NCBI GenBank assembly: GCA_934538895.1 | Contig: CAKTCH010000069.1 | Span: 1-7,621 of the forward strand | Source of the DNA: an uncultured Alphaproteobacteria bacterium | Lineage (GTDB): Bacteria > Pseudomonadota > Alphaproteobacteria > Micavibrionales > Micavibrionaceae | DNA: 7,621 nt | Direction of reading: 5' to 3' | In this document: positions 6,963-7,621 of the stretch, one piece after another | How positions within the stretch are numbered: the first letter of the stretch is position 1 | Layout of the letters: the number at the start of each line of letters is the position of its first letter | Notes under the pieces: model-generated | Databases searched by the model: none | What the model saw: the letters and a program-made list of their open reading frames with translations, nothing else | What the model was told of the DNA's origin: nothing | Translations under genes and position numbers: made by a program

Positions 6963-7621
6963 TGTTTCCTCCGACTGTAAAAATTGTTGAAGTCGGCCCG
7001 CGTGACGGGTTGCAGAATGAGAAAGTCACTCTGCCTGCTTCCGTCAAGATTGAGCTGATCGACCGGCTGTCGGAAACGGGACTGACGTATATTGAAGCGA
7101 CTTCGTTCGTTTCACCCAAATGGGTGCCGCAGATGGGTGATGCGGCTGAGGTTATGGCAGGTATTACGCGTAAAGCGGGCGTGGTATATCCGGTGCTTAT
7201 TCCCAATATGCAAGGATTGGAAAATTTTTTGGCTATATCTCCCTCACTCCAGCCCTCTCCCCGCCGGGGAGAGGGAGGAGCGCCGACAGGCGCGGAGGGT
7301 GAGGGGGATATAACTGAAATTGCTGTTTTTGCCGCCGCTTCCGAAAGTTTCAGCCAGAAAAATATCAATTGCTCGATTGCCGAAAGCCTTGAGCGTTTCG
7401 AACCGGTGATCGCCGCGGCGCAGGAGCGTAATATCAGGGTGCGCGGCTATGTGTCCTGCGTGGCCGGGTGTCCGTATGAAGGCGCGGTCGAACCGGCAAA
7501 GGTTGCCGAAGTGCCGGCGGCACTGCGTGACATGGGCTGCTATGAAATTTCGCTGGGCGATACGATCGGTGTGGGGACGCCGAACAAAATCCTCGATATG
7601 CTGAACGCTGTGACCAAGAAG
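6959..7621 (+). CDS. mvaB: Hydroxymethylglutaryl-CoA lyase with in-frame palindromic insertion (3' end outside window)
   Basis: The first 221 residues of a TIM-barrel lyase (LiuE/MvaB, usually about 300 residues) that splits HMG-CoA into acetyl-CoA and acetoacetate, the last step of leucine breakdown. Conserved parts include VEVGPRDGLQNE (10-21; R15 and D16 match human R41 and D42), EATSFVSPKWVPQM (46-59), GYVSCVAGCPYEG (163-175) and SLGDTIGVGTP (198-208, D201). The His pair that binds metal and the C-terminal catalytic Cys motif lie beyond the window. Residues 93-118 are not lyase sequence: they come from the palindromic element at 7234-7312 and replace a short turn (AGA in the human enzyme) between GLENFLA and TEIAVF. 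The frame stays open across it and the downstream sequence is well conserved, so the gene is probably functional. The start is ATG 6959, overlapping the GNAT stop; ATG 6962 is equally possible. Confidence 0.93.
   Translation, partial: MMFPPTVKIVEVGPRDGLQNEKVTLPASVKIELIDRLSETGLTYIEATSFVSPKWVPQMGDAAEVMAGITRKAGVVYPVLIPNMQGLENFLAISPSLQPSPRRGEGGAPTGAEGEGDITEIAVFAAASESFSQKNINCSIAESLERFEPVIAAAQERNIRVRGYVSCVAGCPYEGAVEPAKVAEVPAALRDMGCYEISLGDTIGVGTPNKILDMLNAVTKK
7234..7312. repeat. Palindromic repeat element inserted in mvaB, with two internal hairpins
   Basis: The terminal arms at 7234-7247 (tatatctccctcac) and 7299-7312 (gtgagggggatata) pair at 13 of 14 positions, the exception being a possible U-G pair. 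Within the element, 7253-7262 pairs perfectly with 7266-7275 (ten base pairs, three-base loop), and 7280-7284 pairs with 7289-7293 (five base pairs, loop gaca). The result is a three-way-junction shape. The core ctctccccgccggggagag resembles the GC-rich palindromic repeats scattered through many alphaproteobacterial genomes; this is recognition from memory and was not searched. The outermost TATA occurs at both ends and could be a target duplication. In the lyase frame it reads I-S-P-S-L-Q-P-S-P-R-R-G-E-G and onward without a stop. No second copy is seen in the window. Confidence 0.88.

Noticed and set aside
7234..7312. The possibility that the repeat breaks the lyase gene by a frameshift or stop
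   Set aside because: Translating from ATG 6959 gives an open frame through the element, and the conserved lyase sequence continues in the same frame to the window end.
6826..7368. A 180-codon open frame on the - strand running across the palindromic element
   Set aside because: It overlaps both the GNAT gene and the lyase gene in antisense. The palindrome happens to be open in several frames, which makes this frame look longer.

Overview
The window looks like part of a mid-GC alphaproteobacterial chromosome. That placement is inferred from the Uup-type ABC-F end, the leucine-degradation genes and the GC-rich palindromic repeat; nothing in the window proves the taxon. Its core is a leucine/isovalerate catabolism (liu) locus. 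Two parts of that locus lie on the + strand, separated by a block on the - strand. No stretch longer than about 135 bases is free of a plausible gene. I see no rRNA, tRNA, CRISPR array, insertion sequence or convincing rho-independent terminator.

Layout. Positions 1-438 (+) hold the 3' end of an Uup-like ABC-F ATPase gene. Positions 476-916 (-) hold a small membrane-anchored or exported protein with a bacterial EndoU ribonuclease-type domain. Positions 1020-2639 (+) encode the methylcrotonyl-CoA carboxylase beta subunit (liuB/mccB), followed at 2642-3430 (+) by a methylglutaconyl-CoA hydratase (liuC). Positions 3431-4309 (-) encode a ten-helix EamA/DMT-like membrane protein, preceded at 4310-4450 (-) by a possible 46-residue protein. 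Positions 4585-6510 (+) encode the biotin-carrying methylcrotonyl-CoA carboxylase alpha subunit (liuD/mccA). A GNAT acetyltransferase (6510-6962) and hydroxymethylglutaryl-CoA lyase (6959-7621, cut by the window end) follow, with overlapping start and stop codons.

How the genes work together. LiuD carboxylates its biotin and LiuB transfers the carboxyl group to 3-methylcrotonyl-CoA, giving 3-methylglutaconyl-CoA. LiuC hydrates this to HMG-CoA, and the lyase splits HMG-CoA into acetyl-CoA and acetoacetate. Isovaleryl-CoA dehydrogenase (LiuA) is not in the window. Both carboxylase transcription units appear to start from promoters sharing the 7-mer CTAGACT over the -10 position, which would let the separated halves be expressed together.

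The most striking observation is inside the HMG-CoA lyase gene. A 79-base palindromic element (7234-7312) with two internal hairpins sits in the coding sequence and is read through in frame. It adds about 26 low-complexity residues to an otherwise well-conserved enzyme. This resembles the in-frame palindromic elements known from Rickettsia genes. The second point of interest is the EndoU-type protein, which has no recognisable immunity partner nearby.
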